Positions 43,731 through 53,270 are shown, counted from the stretch's first letter. The stretch is DNA of 64,000 nucleotides from Terriglobia bacterium (GCA_021324615.1 JAJPIT010000050.1:1-64000), one strand, 5' to 3'. Numbers and translations: made by a program. The notes: generated by a model from the letters alone, not told the origin.

Positions 43731-46700
43731 TCCGCCAAGCCTCGGCACTCATGCCGGGGCAACTCATATGTACACCGACTTTCATACGCGCTCCGCCTTC
43801 AGTTTTCTGCAAGCCGCTTCGCTTCCCGAGGACCTGGTGCAGCGCTGCGCCGATCTCGGCCACCAATCCGCCGCGCTCATGGACCGGGACAACGTCAGCG
43901 GCGCGCCGCGGTTTTACATGGCCGCCAAGAAAATCGGCATGACCGCGCATCTGGGCGCGGAGATCACCGGCGCCGACGGCGATCTTTATCCTCTGCTGGC
44001 GGAAACGCGCGCCGGTTATCAAAATCTCTGCCGCCTGATCACTTCCATGAAGCTGCGCGCGAAAAAAGGCCAGGCCGCGGCATCGGAAGACGAACTCCGC
44101 GAATTTTCCGGAGGCCTGATCTGCCTCACCGGCGAAGGGCCGCCGGTGCGCGCGCGATTCGAAAAGCTGATGAGCATCTACGGCCCGCGCAACGTTTACG
44201 CCGAGATCCAGCGCCACTTTCATCGCGATGAGGAGGCGCGCAATCAGGCCGTCGCCGATCTGGCGCGGTCTCTGAAGCTGCCGCTGCTGGCCACCAACGG
44301 CGTCCGCCACGCGGCGCCGGAAGAGCGGGAGCTCTTTGACGCGCTCACCGCGGTCCGCCATAAGACGACGGTCATGGAAGCCGGACGCCTGCTGGCGCGG
44401 AACGCCGAGCGCCATCTCAAGCCGCCCAAGGCGATGGCGCGGCTTTTTCCCGATTTTCCCCAGGCCATCGCCGAAACCGGGGAGCTGGCGCGCCGGCTGC
44501 AATTCACGCTCGCCGATCTGGGCTACCAGTTCCCCCAATATCCGCTGCCGCCCGGCGAGACGGTTCATTCTTTCCTTCGCAAGCGCACCGAGGAAGGCGC
44601 GCGGCAGCGTTACCGCCCCTATCATGACCGCGCGCGGCGGCAGATCGAAAAAGAGCTGGCGCTGATCGAAAAATTGAACTTGAGCGGATATTTTCTGATC
44701 GTCTGGGACCTGGTCCAGTTCTGCCGCCGCGAGGGTATTTTGGTGCAAGGGCGCGGTTCGGCGGCCAACAGCGCGGTGTGCTACTCGCTGGGCATCACCG
44801 CGGTGGATCCGGTGGCGATGGATCTGCTGTTTGAGCGGTTTCTCTCGGAAGAACGCGGCGAGTGGCCCGATATCGATCTCGATCTGCCCAGCGGGGAGCA
44901 GCGCGAGCGCGTCATTCAATATGTTTTCCAGCGCTACGGCCCGCGCGGCGCGGCCATGACGGCCAACGTCATCACCTATCGCGGCCGGTCCGCGGCGCGC
45001 GATATCGGCAAAGCGTTGGGCTTCGACGAAGCGTCGCTCGCACGGCTTGCGTCGCTGGTGGCGCGATGGGAATGGAAAGATCCAAAGGACAATCCCGCGT
45101 CGCAATTCCGGCAGGCCGGCTTCGATTTGCGCGATCCGCGCATCCGGAAATTTCTGTCGCTCTACAGCGCCGCGCAGAATCTGCCGCGTCATCTGGGCCA
45201 GCATTCCGGCGGAATGGTGATCTGCCAGGGGCAGCTCGACTCGGTGGTGCCGCTCGAGCCGGCGACCATGCCCGGCCGCGTCGTCATTCAATGGGACAAG
45301 GACGATTGCGCGGATCTGGGGCTGGTGAAGGTCGATCTGCTCGGCTTGGGAATGATGGCGGTGCTTGAAGAGTCGCTGGAGCTGATCCGCCGGCACCATC
45401 GCGAAGAGGTCGATCTGGCGCATCTGCCCAAGGACGATCCCGCGGTTTATGACGCGCTCCAGCGCGCCGACACGATCGGCTTGTTTCAGGTGGAAAGCCG
45501 CGCGCAGATGTCCTGCCTGCCGCGGCTGAAACCCAAAAAATTTTATGACATCGTGGTGCAGGTGGCCATCATCCGTCCGGGGCCGATCGTCGGAAAAATG
45601 ATGCACCCGTACTTGAATCGCCGCCAGGGATTGGAGGAAGCGGCGTGTCTGCACCCCTCGCTTCACGACGTGCTGGACCGCACGCTCGGCGTGCCGCTGT
45701 TTCAGGAGCAGCTTCTGCGCATCGCCATGATCGCGGCGAACTTCACCGGCGGAGAAGCGGAAGAATTGCGCCGGGCCATGGGATTCAAGCGATCCGAAGC
45801 GCGCATGCGGCAGATCGAGGCGAAACTGCGCGCGGGCATGGCGGCCAACGGAATCACCGGCGAAACGCAGGAGCGCATCGTGCAGTCGATCACCTCTTTC
45901 GCGCTTTATGGATTTCCCGAATCGCACGCCGCCAGCTTCGCCCTGATCGCCTACGCGAGCGCATATCTGAAATGCCACTATCCCGCCGCGTTCACCGCTG
46001 CGATTCTCAACAACCAGCCGATGGGCTTTTATCATCCGGCGACGGTGATCAAAGACGCGCAGCGCCACGGCCTGCATTTCCGCCCGGTGGACGTTCTTCA
46101 TTCGCACTGGAAATGCACGGTGGAAGACGGTGAAGTGCGGCTGGGCTTCAACTATGTCCGCGGCCTGCGGAAAGAGGCGGCCGAGGCGATCATTGCAGCA
46201 CGGCCTTTTTCCTCGATCGACGATCTGGCGCATCGCGTGCCGGAGTTGCGCAAGGACGAGCTGCGGATGCTCGCCCAAATCGGCGCGTTGAATGGATTGG
46301 CGGCGCATCGAAGAGCGGCGTTGTGGGAATCCGAGAGCGCGGCGCGTCCGGCGGGGCCCTTGTTCGCGCCCGGAGGGAAATTCGAAGGAGAGCCCCGGCG
46401 CGTTCCCCTGGCTCCCATGACCGCGCCGGAGCGCATTCATTCCGATTTTTACGGAACCGGCGTCACCATCGGCGCGCATCCGATGAAACTGTATCGCGGC
46501 CGGATGCGCGGCGTTTGCACTGCGGCCGATCTGTATCGCGCGCGTCCGAATCAAATGGTGAAGGTCGCCGGATGCGTCATCTGCCGCCAGCGCCCCGGCA
46601 CGGCCAACGGATTCATGTTTTTGAGCATCGAAGACGAGACCGGAATCGCCAATGCGATTGTGGAACCGAAAAAATTCGACCAGTTCCGCGAAACGCTGGT

Positions 46701-46827
46701 CCGCGCCCCCTATTTGATCGTCACGGGAATTCTGCAAAACCAGCAAGGCGCGATTTCGATCAAGCTGCGGCATGTGGAGCCGCTCGAACTAAACGCCGCC
46801 GCCGTTCCGCCCCACGATTTCCGCTGA
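43723..46827 (+). CDS. dnaE2: Error-prone DNA polymerase III alpha subunit
   Basis: DnaE2 performs mutagenic lesion bypass. The protein has a PHP domain (about 15-200), then the polymerase palm with GRGSAANSAVCYSLGI near 345. The catalytic aspartates are in WPDIDLDLP near 383/385 and in WDKDDCADLGLVKVDLLG near 525. An HhH region and a C-terminal OB domain (VKVAGCVICRQRPGTANGFMFLSIEDETG) follow. The PHP metal motif reads FHTRS and MDRDN rather than HxH and TDHD, so exonuclease activity is unlikely. About 1034 aa, normal for DnaE2. ATG at 43723 overlaps imuB by eight bases; ATG at 43768 is an alternative. Confidence 0.95.
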   Translation: MTDPPSLGTHAGATHMYTDFHTRSAFSFLQAASLPEDLVQRCADLGHQSAALMDRDNVSGAPRFYMAAKKIGMTAHLGAEITGADGDLYPLLAETRAGYQNLCRLITSMKLRAKKGQAAASEDELREFSGGLICLTGEGPPVRARFEKLMSIYGPRNVYAEIQRHFHRDEEARNQAVADLARSLKLPLLATNGVRHAAPEERELFDALTAVRHKTTVMEAGRLLARNAERHLKPPKAMARLFPDFPQAIAETGELARRLQFTLADLGYQFPQYPLPPGETVHSFLRKRTEEGARQRYRPYHDRARRQIEKELALIEKLNLSGYFLIVWDLVQFCRREGILVQGRGSAANSAVCYSLGITAVDPVAMDLLFERFLSEERGEWPDIDLDLPSGEQRERVIQYVFQRYGPRGAAMTANVITYRGRSAARDIGKALGFDEASLARLASLVARWEWKDPKDNPASQFRQAGFDLRDPRIRKFLSLYSAAQNLPRHLGQHSGGMVICQGQLDSVVPLEPATMPGRVVIQWDKDDCADLGLVKVDLLGLGMMAVLEESLELIRRHHREEVDLAHLPKDDPAVYDALQRADTIGLFQVESRAQMSCLPRLKPKKFYDIVVQVAIIRPGPIVGKMMHPYLNRRQGLEEAACLHPSLHDVLDRTLGVPLFQEQLLRIAMIAANFTGGEAEELRRAMGFKRSEARMRQIEAKLRAGMAANGITGETQERIVQSITSFALYGFPESHAASFALIAYASAYLKCHYPAAFTAAILNNQPMGFYHPATVIKDAQRHGLHFRPVDVLHSHWKCTVEDGEVRLGFNYVRGLRKEAAEAIIAARPFSSIDDLAHRVPELRKDELRMLAQIGALNGLAAHRRAALWESESAARPAGPLFAPGGKFEGEPRRVPLAPMTAPERIHSDFYGTGVTIGAHPMKLYRGRMRGVCTAADLYRARPNQMVKVAGCVICRQRPGTANGFMFLSIEDETGIANAIVEPKKFDQFRETLVRAPYLIVTGILQNQQGAISIKLRHVEPLELNAAAVPPHDFR

Positions 46828-46874
46828 CGCGGCGCTGGAGCGGCGATAGACGCCGCCTCCTGGTTTTGGTTAAG

Positions 46875-47144
46875 TTGAGGGACGTGGAAACCTTGCATCC
46901 TGCCGAAGTGCGCGTCCTCGGTTGTCTGGTCGAAAAGGATATGGCCACGCCGGAGTATTACCCGCTGACGCTGCATGCACTACAGAACGCGTGCAATCAA
47001 AAGTCGAGCCGGGACCCGGTGGTGAATTACGACGAAACCGCCGTGGAGCAGGCGCTTGCGCGGCTCCAGGACCGGGGATTGGTCCTGCGCGTGAGCGGCG
47101 CGGGCCATCGCGTGGAAAAATTCGCGCACCGGCTGGGGGAATAA
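46875..47144 (+). CDS. yceH: YceH/DUF480 protein, N-terminal winged-helix half (split gene)
   Basis: The 89 residues match the first half of the YceH family: LHPAEVRVLGCLVEKDMATPEYYPLTLHALQNACNQKSSRDPV, then YDETAVEQALARLQDRGLV and HRVEKFAHRL, the first of two winged-helix domains. The frame then meets TAA at 47142-47144 where family members continue. The start is uncertain: TTG 46875, GTG 46884 or TTG 46893, with GAGGG at 46878-46882. It may be made as a separate protein, be the front part of a readthrough product, or be the remnant of a broken gene. Confidence 0.75.
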   Translation: MRDVETLHPAEVRVLGCLVEKDMATPEYYPLTLHALQNACNQKSSRDPVVNYDETAVEQALARLQDRGLVLRVSGAGHRVEKFAHRLGE

Positions 47145-47489
47145 TTGAACCTGGGACGGCGGGAGCTGGCGCTGGTCTGCGTGTTAATGTTGCGCGGTCC
47201 GCAAACCGTGGGCGAGCTGCGCGGCCGGACCGAACGGATGCATCCATTCACCGATCTTGAGGAAGTGGAGCGGGTGCTCGAATCGCTGGCGTCGCGGGAG
47301 CCGGAGCCGCTGGTGGCGCGATTGCCTCGCGGGCGCTGGGCGCATCTGCTGGGCGGCCTGGTGGAGGCGAGCGCTGAACCGGCCGTCCCGCCGCCGCCAT
47401 CCTCATTTGACGCGCGGATCGAAGCGCTGGAACGCGAGGTGGACGAATTGAAGCGGCAGTTCGCCGAATTCCGCAAGCAATTCGAGTAG
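47145..47489 (+). CDS. yceH: YceH/DUF480 protein, C-terminal winged-helix half (split gene)
   Basis: It continues in the same frame directly after the TAA. LGRRELALVCVLMLRGPQTVGELRGRTERMHPFTDLEEVERVLESLASRE is the second winged-helix domain, and IEALEREVDELKRQFAEFRKQ is the C-terminal coiled coil of YceH. TTG at 47145 sits immediately behind the stop, with GGGGGA (47135-47140) as a possible ribosome site, so coupled reinitiation is plausible. The coding character shows no decay. Function of the family is unknown. Confidence 0.75.
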   Translation: MNLGRRELALVCVLMLRGPQTVGELRGRTERMHPFTDLEEVERVLESLASREPEPLVARLPRGRWAHLLGGLVEASAEPAVPPPPSSFDARIEALEREVDELKRQFAEFRKQFE

Positions 47490-47495
47490 ACGCGC

Positions 47496-48866
47496 TTAGT
47501 CGTTCACGTCCACGTGCTCGACGAAGCAGCTATGAAACGCGCGATCCAGCACTTCTTCGGTAAGAAACATTTCTCGCCGCTCGAAATTGAGAATGTCGAT
47601 GGCGTGCGTCACCACGTCGCGCGGATGACAGCGGCGGAAGCGCCGGCCGCCGGCGGCGTAATGCTTCTCGACGAAGCGCTCGATCAACCCGGGCTCGTAT
47701 TCGAGCTGGCGGGATTCGCAAAAGCGCGCAAAAATCTCGATAAACTCGGGAGCTTTCGGGCTGCGCAGAAACATTTTATACTGAATTCTCCGCAGAAAAG
47801 CTTCATCGCCCAGGCTTTCCGGCCGTAAATTCGTCGAAAAAATCAGGAAGGCTTCAAACGGCACGGTCATCTTTCCGCCGGTGCGGAAAGAGAGATAATC
47901 GACCTGGCGCTCCATCGGCACAATCCAGCGGTTCAGGATTTCGGCCGGGGTCGCCTTCTGGCGGCCGAAGTCGTCGATCAGGTAAATCCCGTTGTTGGCC
48001 TTCAATTGAAACGGCGCATCGTACACTTTCGAGTGCTGGTTGAAGCTCAAATCGAGCATGTCAAGCGCCAGCTCGCCGCCGGTGATAATAAACGGCCGTT
48101 TGCAGCGGAACCAGCGCCCGTCATGCGGCAGATCGCTTGAAAGCGCCGAGATCTGGGCCGTTTCATCCTCGATCTTCTGATGATAAATCGGATCGTAAAT
48201 CTGGATAATATTGCCCTGGCATTCGATTGCGTAGGGCATGAAAATCGGCTCGGTTTCGATGCGGAATAAGGCTTCCGCCAGCGCCGTTTTTCCGTTTCCC
48301 GGCTGGCCGTAGATCAGAAACGATTTGCCGGCGTTGACCGCCGGCCCGATCTGCGCCAGAATATCGGGCTCCACCACCAGATGGCGAAACGCCTGCCGCA
48401 GCGACTCCGGCGTGAGCCAGTCCGGCGGCAGCTTCTGCCAGCGGACCACCTGAGTGTATTGATACAGCGGCACCGGCGCCGGCCCGGCGTACTGATTATT
48501 TTCCAGATGCTCGCGCGCCAGATTGCGTCCGGCCTCGGTGAGCGTGAAAATCGCCGACATATCGCCCATGCCGAGCGACTTCTTCACCGCGACGAAGTGC
48601 TGCCGCTTCAGCGCCTCCAGCAGGTCGGCGGCGACGCTGAACTGAAAACCGAGCGAGCCGGCGATCTCGCGCCCCAGCAGCTCGCCGCGAAAATACAGGT
48701 ACTTCAGGATGAGAGACTCGACCATGGATGCGGGAATGCCGGTTTCCTCTATGGTTTCAGGAACCGGCGGGACCACCGCCCGCCGCACGGCTGGCTGGCC
48801 GGCTGACCCGGCGCGGAAGGATACAGCTTCAGCAGGAGCACTCATGGAGTCTTTCTCGAGATTCAT
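47496..48866 (-). CDS. AAA+ ATPase with N-terminal winged-helix-like domain
   Basis: A basic, disordered N terminus (about 1-40) is followed by a helical winged-helix-like segment (about 45-115; ESLILKYLYFRGELLGREIAGSLGFQFSVAADLLEALKRQHFVAV). An AAA+ core then shows Walker A GQPGNGKTAL near residue 186, Walker B YLIDDFG near 295, sensor 1 FSTNLRP near 340, and an Arg finger candidate in FLRRIQY near 360. It resembles a MoxR/RuvB-like AAA class but I cannot assign a named family. ATG at 48845 (MSAPAEAV) may be the true start. It is monocistronic and convergent with yceH (six-base gap). Confidence 0.78.
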   Translation of the reverse strand: MNLEKDSMSAPAEAVSFRAGSAGQPAVRRAVVPPVPETIEETGIPASMVESLILKYLYFRGELLGREIAGSLGFQFSVAADLLEALKRQHFVAVKKSLGMGDMSAIFTLTEAGRNLAREHLENNQYAGPAPVPLYQYTQVVRWQKLPPDWLTPESLRQAFRHLVVEPDILAQIGPAVNAGKSFLIYGQPGNGKTALAEALFRIETEPIFMPYAIECQGNIIQIYDPIYHQKIEDETAQISALSSDLPHDGRWFRCKRPFIITGGELALDMLDLSFNQHSKVYDAPFQLKANNGIYLIDDFGRQKATPAEILNRWIVPMERQVDYLSFRTGGKMTVPFEAFLIFSTNLRPESLGDEAFLRRIQYKMFLRSPKAPEFIEIFARFCESRQLEYEPGLIERFVEKHYAAGGRRFRRCHPRDVVTHAIDILNFERREMFLTEEVLDRAFHSCFVEHVDVND

Positions 48867-48974
48867 CGGATGCGGCGGTGAGATTCTGCACTTGCGGCTT
48901 TCGCTTAGTACGGCTGCGCTTCCCGTACCTGCTTATCGGCCGCGCGCGAAATTGGTTGAGACCCGGCGCGAGGA

Positions 48975-50003
48975 TCAATACAGGCGTACGCCGCGCCGAC
49001 CCGGCTCGCGGAACATGTGGACCGTATCCACGAAGCGGACCTTGCGCGAGGCGTAGGTCATCATCAGGGTGTGGGTGCGGCAGCCGTCGCCGAAGAAGCG
49101 CACGCCGTGCAGCAGCGCGCCGTCGGTGACTCCGGCGGCCGCGAAAATAATCTGCTGGCCTGGCGCCAGATCGCGCGCGGTGTAAATCCGTTTGGGATCG
49201 CGGATCCCCATCCGCTCCACGCGCTCCTCCAGCTCCGGCGTGTTCACCACCAGGCGCGCCACCATTTCGCCGGAAAGACAACGCATCGCCGCCGCGGTGA
49301 TCACTCCCTCCGGCGCGCCGCCGATTTCCATCACCGCGTCCACGCCCGCGCCGCGCACCGCCGCCGCGATACCGGCCGAAAGATCGCCGTCCGGAATCAG
49401 CCGGATGCGCGCGCCCGCGGCGCGGATCTGCTTGATCAACTCGGCGTGGCGCGGCCGGTCGAGCACCATGATCACCAAATCCTGCACCTGCCGGTCGAGC
49501 GAATGCGCGATCGCCTTCAGGTTGTACTTCACCGGAGCGTCGATGTCCAAGGCGTCCCGGCACGCCGGACCCGCGATAATTTTTTCCATGTAGCAGTCCG
49601 GCGCGTGCAATAATCCGCCGGGCTCGGAGGCGGCCAGCACCGCAATGGAATTCGCCGTTCCGGTGGCGCAAAGATTGGTCCCTTCCAGCGGATCGACCGC
49701 GATATCGACCTTGGGATACTCCACTCCCGGCGGAGGTGTGGCGCCGACCCGTTCGCCGATGTACAGCATCGGGGCTTCGTCGCGCTCGCCTTCGCCGATC
49801 ACGATATTGCCGTCGATCTGCACTTCCTCGAAGGCGCGCCGCATCGCCTGCACGGCGGCCTGATCCGAGCCTTGCCGGTCGCCCTGGCCCATGGTGCGGG
49901 CCGCGGCGATGGCGGCTTCCTCCACCACCTGAACAATATCCCCGGCAAGGTCGCGCTCGATGGTGTTGATGCTGGCAACGTGCGTAGGTGCGATCACGCG
50001 CAC
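48975..50003 (-). CDS. glpX: Class II fructose-1,6-bisphosphatase (GlpX type)
   Basis: Gluconeogenic phosphatase of the lithium-sensitive phosphatase superfamily. Metal-site motifs: [15 protein letters not shown] near residue 71, VDPLEGTN near 103, and the GlpX-specific [17 protein letters not shown] near 225. The length of 342 aa is normal. The GTG start at 50003 is conventional, but TAAGAT at 50004-50009 fits a leaderless start at the in-frame GTG at 49997. No other glycolytic gene is nearby. Some GlpX enzymes also hydrolyse sedoheptulose-1,7-bisphosphate. Confidence 0.93.
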   Translation of the reverse strand: MRVIAPTHVASINTIERDLAGDIVQVVEEAAIAAARTMGQGDRQGSDQAAVQAMRRAFEEVQIDGNIVIGEGERDEAPMLYIGERVGATPPPGVEYPKVDIAVDPLEGTNLCATGTANSIAVLAASEPGGLLHAPDCYMEKIIAGPACRDALDIDAPVKYNLKAIAHSLDRQVQDLVIMVLDRPRHAELIKQIRAAGARIRLIPDGDLSAGIAAAVRGAGVDAVMEIGGAPEGVITAAAMRCLSGEMVARLVVNTPELEERVERMGIRDPKRIYTARDLAPGQQIIFAAAGVTDGALLHGVRFFGDGCRTHTLMMTYASRKVRFVDTVHMFREPGRRGVRLY

Positions 50004-50047
50004 ATCTTACCATTTGCGGGCGCGCCTGCTCCAGGCCGCGCGCCGCC

Positions 50048-51205
50048 CTATTCGAGCTGCTTGTGAAAGCGCGATACGCTCAAGCCCAGAATGGTGACGC
50101 CAAAAACCGCCAGCGCGGCCATCTGCGGCCACAGCGCCTCGACCCCCGAGCCCTGCAAAAACACGCCGCGCACGATCTCCATGAAATAACGAACGGGATT
50201 TAAAAACGTCAGCCACTGCGCCAGCGGAGGCATGTTGCGGATGGGAAAGGTGAATCCGCTCAGCATGAAAAACGGCTGGAAGAACAGGCTGGTGGCCATC
50301 ATGGCCTGCTGCTGCGTCCGCGAAACGGTGGAGATGAACAATCCCGCGCCCAGCGAGGACAGCAGAAACAGCAGCGTCGAGGCGAACAGCAGCCAGAAAT
50401 TTCCGCGGAACGGGATGTGGAAGACCAGCAGCGCCGCGCCCATCACCAGCAGCATGTCCCAGACGCCCACCAGCACGAACGGCAGCGTCTTGCCGATGAT
50501 CAGTTCGCTGGGACGGATCGGCGTCACCATCAACTGCTCCATGGTGCCGATCTCTTTTTCGCGCACGATGGCCATGGCCGTCAGCGACAGCGTCACCAGC
50601 GTGATGATGTTGACGATCACGCCCGGGATGAAATAATTGCGGCTCTTCAGATCGGGATTGAACCAGACCCGCGTCCGCGAGGCGATCTGCGGAGCGGCGG
50701 TTGGCACCGCGCCGCCCGCCTCCTGGCTGCTTTCAACCAGCATCCCGCTGCGCGCGTGTTCGGCGGCCCGGCTCGCATAGCGCTGAACGCACGCCGTTGC
50801 GTATCCGCTCACAATGGAGGCCGTGTTCGAATTGGTTCCGTCCACCAGCACCTGGACGCTGGTCGCGCGCCCGCGCTTGACGTCGCGGCCGAAGCCGGGC
50901 AGAACCCGAATCACCGCGTCCACCTGGCCGCGGTCCATCATGAGCTGCATGGAGCGCTCATTGTCCGGCAGGCCCGCCAGAATGAAGCGGCCGGAGCCCT
51001 CAAACTCCGACAGCAGCTCGCGGCTTTCCGGCGTGCGGTCCTGATCCATCCAGGCGATTCTGGCGTTGTCGATATCCAGGCTCGCCGCGTAGCCGAAAAT
51101 CAGAAGCTGGATGAGCGGCGGAAGGAACAGCATGGACCGCATGCGCGGATCGCGCAGCGCCTGGATCAGCTCTTTGCGGATAATCCGCCGCAGCCGTTGT
51201 CTCAT
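50048..51205 (-). CDS. ABC-2 type permease, YbhR-like
   Basis: A 385 aa integral membrane protein: cytoplasmic start RLRRIIRKELIQALRDPRMR, one helix near 25-45, a large periplasmic loop (about 45-180), then five helices between about 190 and 375, with the ABC-2 motif REKEIGTMEQLMVTPIRPSELIIGK. It is homologous to the neighbouring permease; the two probably form a heterodimer. ATG at 51205 overlaps the stop of the upstream permease by one base. The frame stays open further upstream, but that sequence is the complement of the first permease's other frame. Last gene of the seven-gene export operon. Confidence 0.9.
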   Translation of the reverse strand: MRQRLRRIIRKELIQALRDPRMRSMLFLPPLIQLLIFGYAASLDIDNARIAWMDQDRTPESRELLSEFEGSGRFILAGLPDNERSMQLMMDRGQVDAVIRVLPGFGRDVKRGRATSVQVLVDGTNSNTASIVSGYATACVQRYASRAAEHARSGMLVESSQEAGGAVPTAAPQIASRTRVWFNPDLKSRNYFIPGVIVNIITLVTLSLTAMAIVREKEIGTMEQLMVTPIRPSELIIGKTLPFVLVGVWDMLLVMGAALLVFHIPFRGNFWLLFASTLLFLLSSLGAGLFISTVSRTQQQAMMATSLFFQPFFMLSGFTFPIRNMPPLAQWLTFLNPVRYFMEIVRGVFLQGSGVEALWPQMAALAVFGVTILGLSVSRFHKQLE

Positions 51206-52329
51206 CACGCCACCTTCTGCCGCAGCTTGCGGGTCGCCAGATAAAATACCAACACGCCGTAGCCCACCAGCAGCAGGAAATTGAACCACAGCAGCTCCAG
51301 CCCCACGCCTTTTAAAAAAATTCCCCGCGCGATCTCCATGAAGTAGCGCGCCGGAACGATCAGCGACACCAACTGGATCACGCGCGGCATGTTGCTCAGC
51401 GGATAAATAAATCCGGACAGCAGAAACGCCGGCAGAAACGAAAGCAGCGTACCCATCTGATAGGCCATCAACTGCGAGCGGAACATGGCCGAAACCATGA
51501 TGCCGAGCCCCAGCGCGCCGAACAGAAAAACCGCGCTGGAAACCAGCAGAAACACCGCGCTGCCTTGCAGCGGCACATGGAAAACGTAGATGCCGATCAA
51601 CAGCGCGATCAGCATGTCGGCGGTGCCCACCACGAAATACGCGGCCAGCTTGCCCAAGGCCAGCTCGATGGGCCGCGCCGGGGTGGAGAGCAACTGCTCC
51701 ATGGTCCCGTTTTCCCACTCGCGCGCGATGGTCAGCGATCCGAGATTGGCGGCGATGATCATCACGATCACGGCGATCAGGCCGGGCACGATGAAGTTCT
51801 GGGAAAGCAGATTGGGGTTGTACCACACCCGCACCTGGGCGTCGACGCCAGGCGCGTTGACCCGCGCCGTCTGGATGCTCGCCTGAAGCTGCGCCGAGCG
51901 GAGCGCCACCACCGCTTCGGCGTAATTGATGGCGATCGCCGCCGTGTTGGAGTCGCTGCCGTCGACTAAAAGCTGCACCTGCGCGGCCTTGTTCAGCGCC
52001 AGATCTCGCGCGAAATCCCGCGGGATCACCACGCCGAGCAGGCATTGCCGCTTGTTGATGGCCTGCTCGATCGGCGCGTAGCTGTGCACCTGCCCGGCCA
52101 CCTGAAAGTACCGCGAGCCTTGAAAATCGCGGATCAGCTCGCGGCTCTGGGGCGTCTGGTCGGCGTCGTACACATAGGTCGGGATGCGGTCCACGTCCAG
52201 GCTGAGCGCCCACCCGAAAATCAGCAGCATGATCAGCGGCTGGAGCAGCGCCGCCACCAGGCTGCGCGGATCGCGCAAAATATGCAAAAATTCCTTGCGG
52301 AAAATGGCGCGCGTTCTGCGGAAATTCAT
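51205..52329 (-). CDS. ABC-2 type permease, YbhS-like
   Basis: A 374 aa paralogue of the next permease: KEFLHILRDPRSLVAALLQPLIMLLIFGWALSLD at the N terminus, a periplasmic loop of about 130 residues, then five helices with the signature REWENGTMEQLLSTPARPIELALGK. It partners with the second permease and two ATPases in an YbhF/S/R-type exporter. Its start overlaps the end of the ATPase gene by four bases. The drug or ligand exported is unknown. Confidence 0.9.
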   Translation of the reverse strand: MNFRRTRAIFRKEFLHILRDPRSLVAALLQPLIMLLIFGWALSLDVDRIPTYVYDADQTPQSRELIRDFQGSRYFQVAGQVHSYAPIEQAINKRQCLLGVVIPRDFARDLALNKAAQVQLLVDGSDSNTAAIAINYAEAVVALRSAQLQASIQTARVNAPGVDAQVRVWYNPNLLSQNFIVPGLIAVIVMIIAANLGSLTIAREWENGTMEQLLSTPARPIELALGKLAAYFVVGTADMLIALLIGIYVFHVPLQGSAVFLLVSSAVFLFGALGLGIMVSAMFRSQLMAYQMGTLLSFLPAFLLSGFIYPLSNMPRVIQLVSLIVPARYFMEIARGIFLKGVGLELLWFNFLLLVGYGVLVFYLATRKLRQKVA

Positions 52330-53270
52330 GCCGCTTTTTCCTCTTTCTCGATCAGCCCCACGAAGACGTCCTCCATCGACGGCACGATGGCGTCCAGCGC
52401 CCGCACCGCGATTCCCTTTTCCTGAAGAATCTGATAAATCCGCGGAATCGCCAGGTCCGGATCGGCCACCTTCACGTGCAGCCCGCCGCCGAAAACGGCG
52501 ACGTCGAGAATCCCCGGCTGGCCCTCCAGGGCGGCCATGCTTGCCAGAAAATCCGAGGTCTCCAGATTCAGCAGCGTGCCGGCGCCAAGCGACATTTTCA
52601 GCTCCGCCGGCGATCCCAGCGCGATCACCCGGCCGCCGTACATCAGCGCCACCCGGTGGCAGTACTCGGCTTCATCCATATAGTGCGTGGTGACGAAGAT
52701 GGTGTGGCCGGCGGCCGAAAGCTGATAGATCAACTGCCAGAAATTCCGCCGCGCGATGGGATCCACGCCGCTGGTCGGCTCGTCCAAAAACAAAATCGGC
52801 GGTTCATGTAAGATCGCGCAGCCAAGCGCCAGCCGCTGCTTCCACCCTCCGGCGAGCAGCCGCGTCATCGTCGTCCGTTTCTCCTCCAGACCCGCCATGC
52901 GGAGAACGTAATCGCGCCGCGCAGGCAGTTTTTCCGGCGAAACGCCGTAAACTCCGCCGAAAAATTCGATATTTTCCTGCACCGTCAGGTCGTCGTAAAG
53001 AGAAAACTTCTGCGACATGTAACCGATGTTATGTTTCACCTCCTCCGGCTGCGCGGCGACGTCGAATCCGCCCACCGTGGCTCTCCCGGAGGTCGGCGGC
53101 AGCAGCCCGCAGAGGATTCGGATGGTGGTCGATTTCCCGGCGCCGTTGGGGCCGAGAAAGCCGAAAATCTCGCCCGGCGCGACGTCGAGCGAAACATGAT
53201 CGACCGCGGTGAACTCCCCGAAGCGTTTCACCAGGTTTTCGATGTGGACCGCGGAGGCCTCAGGCGGCAT
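52326..53270 (-). CDS. ABC transporter ATP-binding protein (second YbhF-like half)
   Basis: A 314 aa nucleotide-binding domain: Walker A GPNGAGKSTT near residue 39, Q-loop MSQKFSLYDDL near 85, the signature region LAGGWKQRLALGCAILHEPPILFLDEPTSGVDP near 140-170, and H-loop THYMDEAEYC near 198. The signature serine is replaced (LAGGWKQ rather than LSGGxKQ). A C-terminal regulatory extension of about 90 residues follows. It overlaps the upstream ATPase gene by 11 bases and the downstream permease by four, so coupling is tight. Confidence 0.93.
   Translation of the reverse strand: MPPEASAVHIENLVKRFGEFTAVDHVSLDVAPGEIFGFLGPNGAGKSTTIRILCGLLPPTSGRATVGGFDVAAQPEEVKHNIGYMSQKFSLYDDLTVQENIEFFGGVYGVSPEKLPARRDYVLRMAGLEEKRTTMTRLLAGGWKQRLALGCAILHEPPILFLDEPTSGVDPIARRNFWQLIYQLSAAGHTIFVTTHYMDEAEYCHRVALMYGGRVIALGSPAELKMSLGAGTLLNLETSDFLASMAALEGQPGILDVAVFGGGLHVKVADPDLAIPRIYQILQEKGIAVRALDAIVPSMEDVFVGLIEKEEKAA

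Noticed and set aside
43579-46773. Very long open frame antisense to dnaE2
   Set aside because: Long antisense frames are expected opposite GC-rich genes with third-position GC bias. The product is His/Arg-rich with no domain, and dnaE2 on the other strand is unambiguous.
46875-47489. Calling yceH a pseudogene outright
   Set aside because: Both halves are conserved and in the same frame, the stop is at a domain boundary, and a start codon plus ribosome site adjoin it. Loss of function is not shown by the sequence.
50048-52213. One 721-residue fused permease
   Set aside because: The frame is open but the N-terminal half has the composition of an off-frame translation of the first permease. 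The true second permease starts at ATG 51205 with a normal ABC-2 N terminus.
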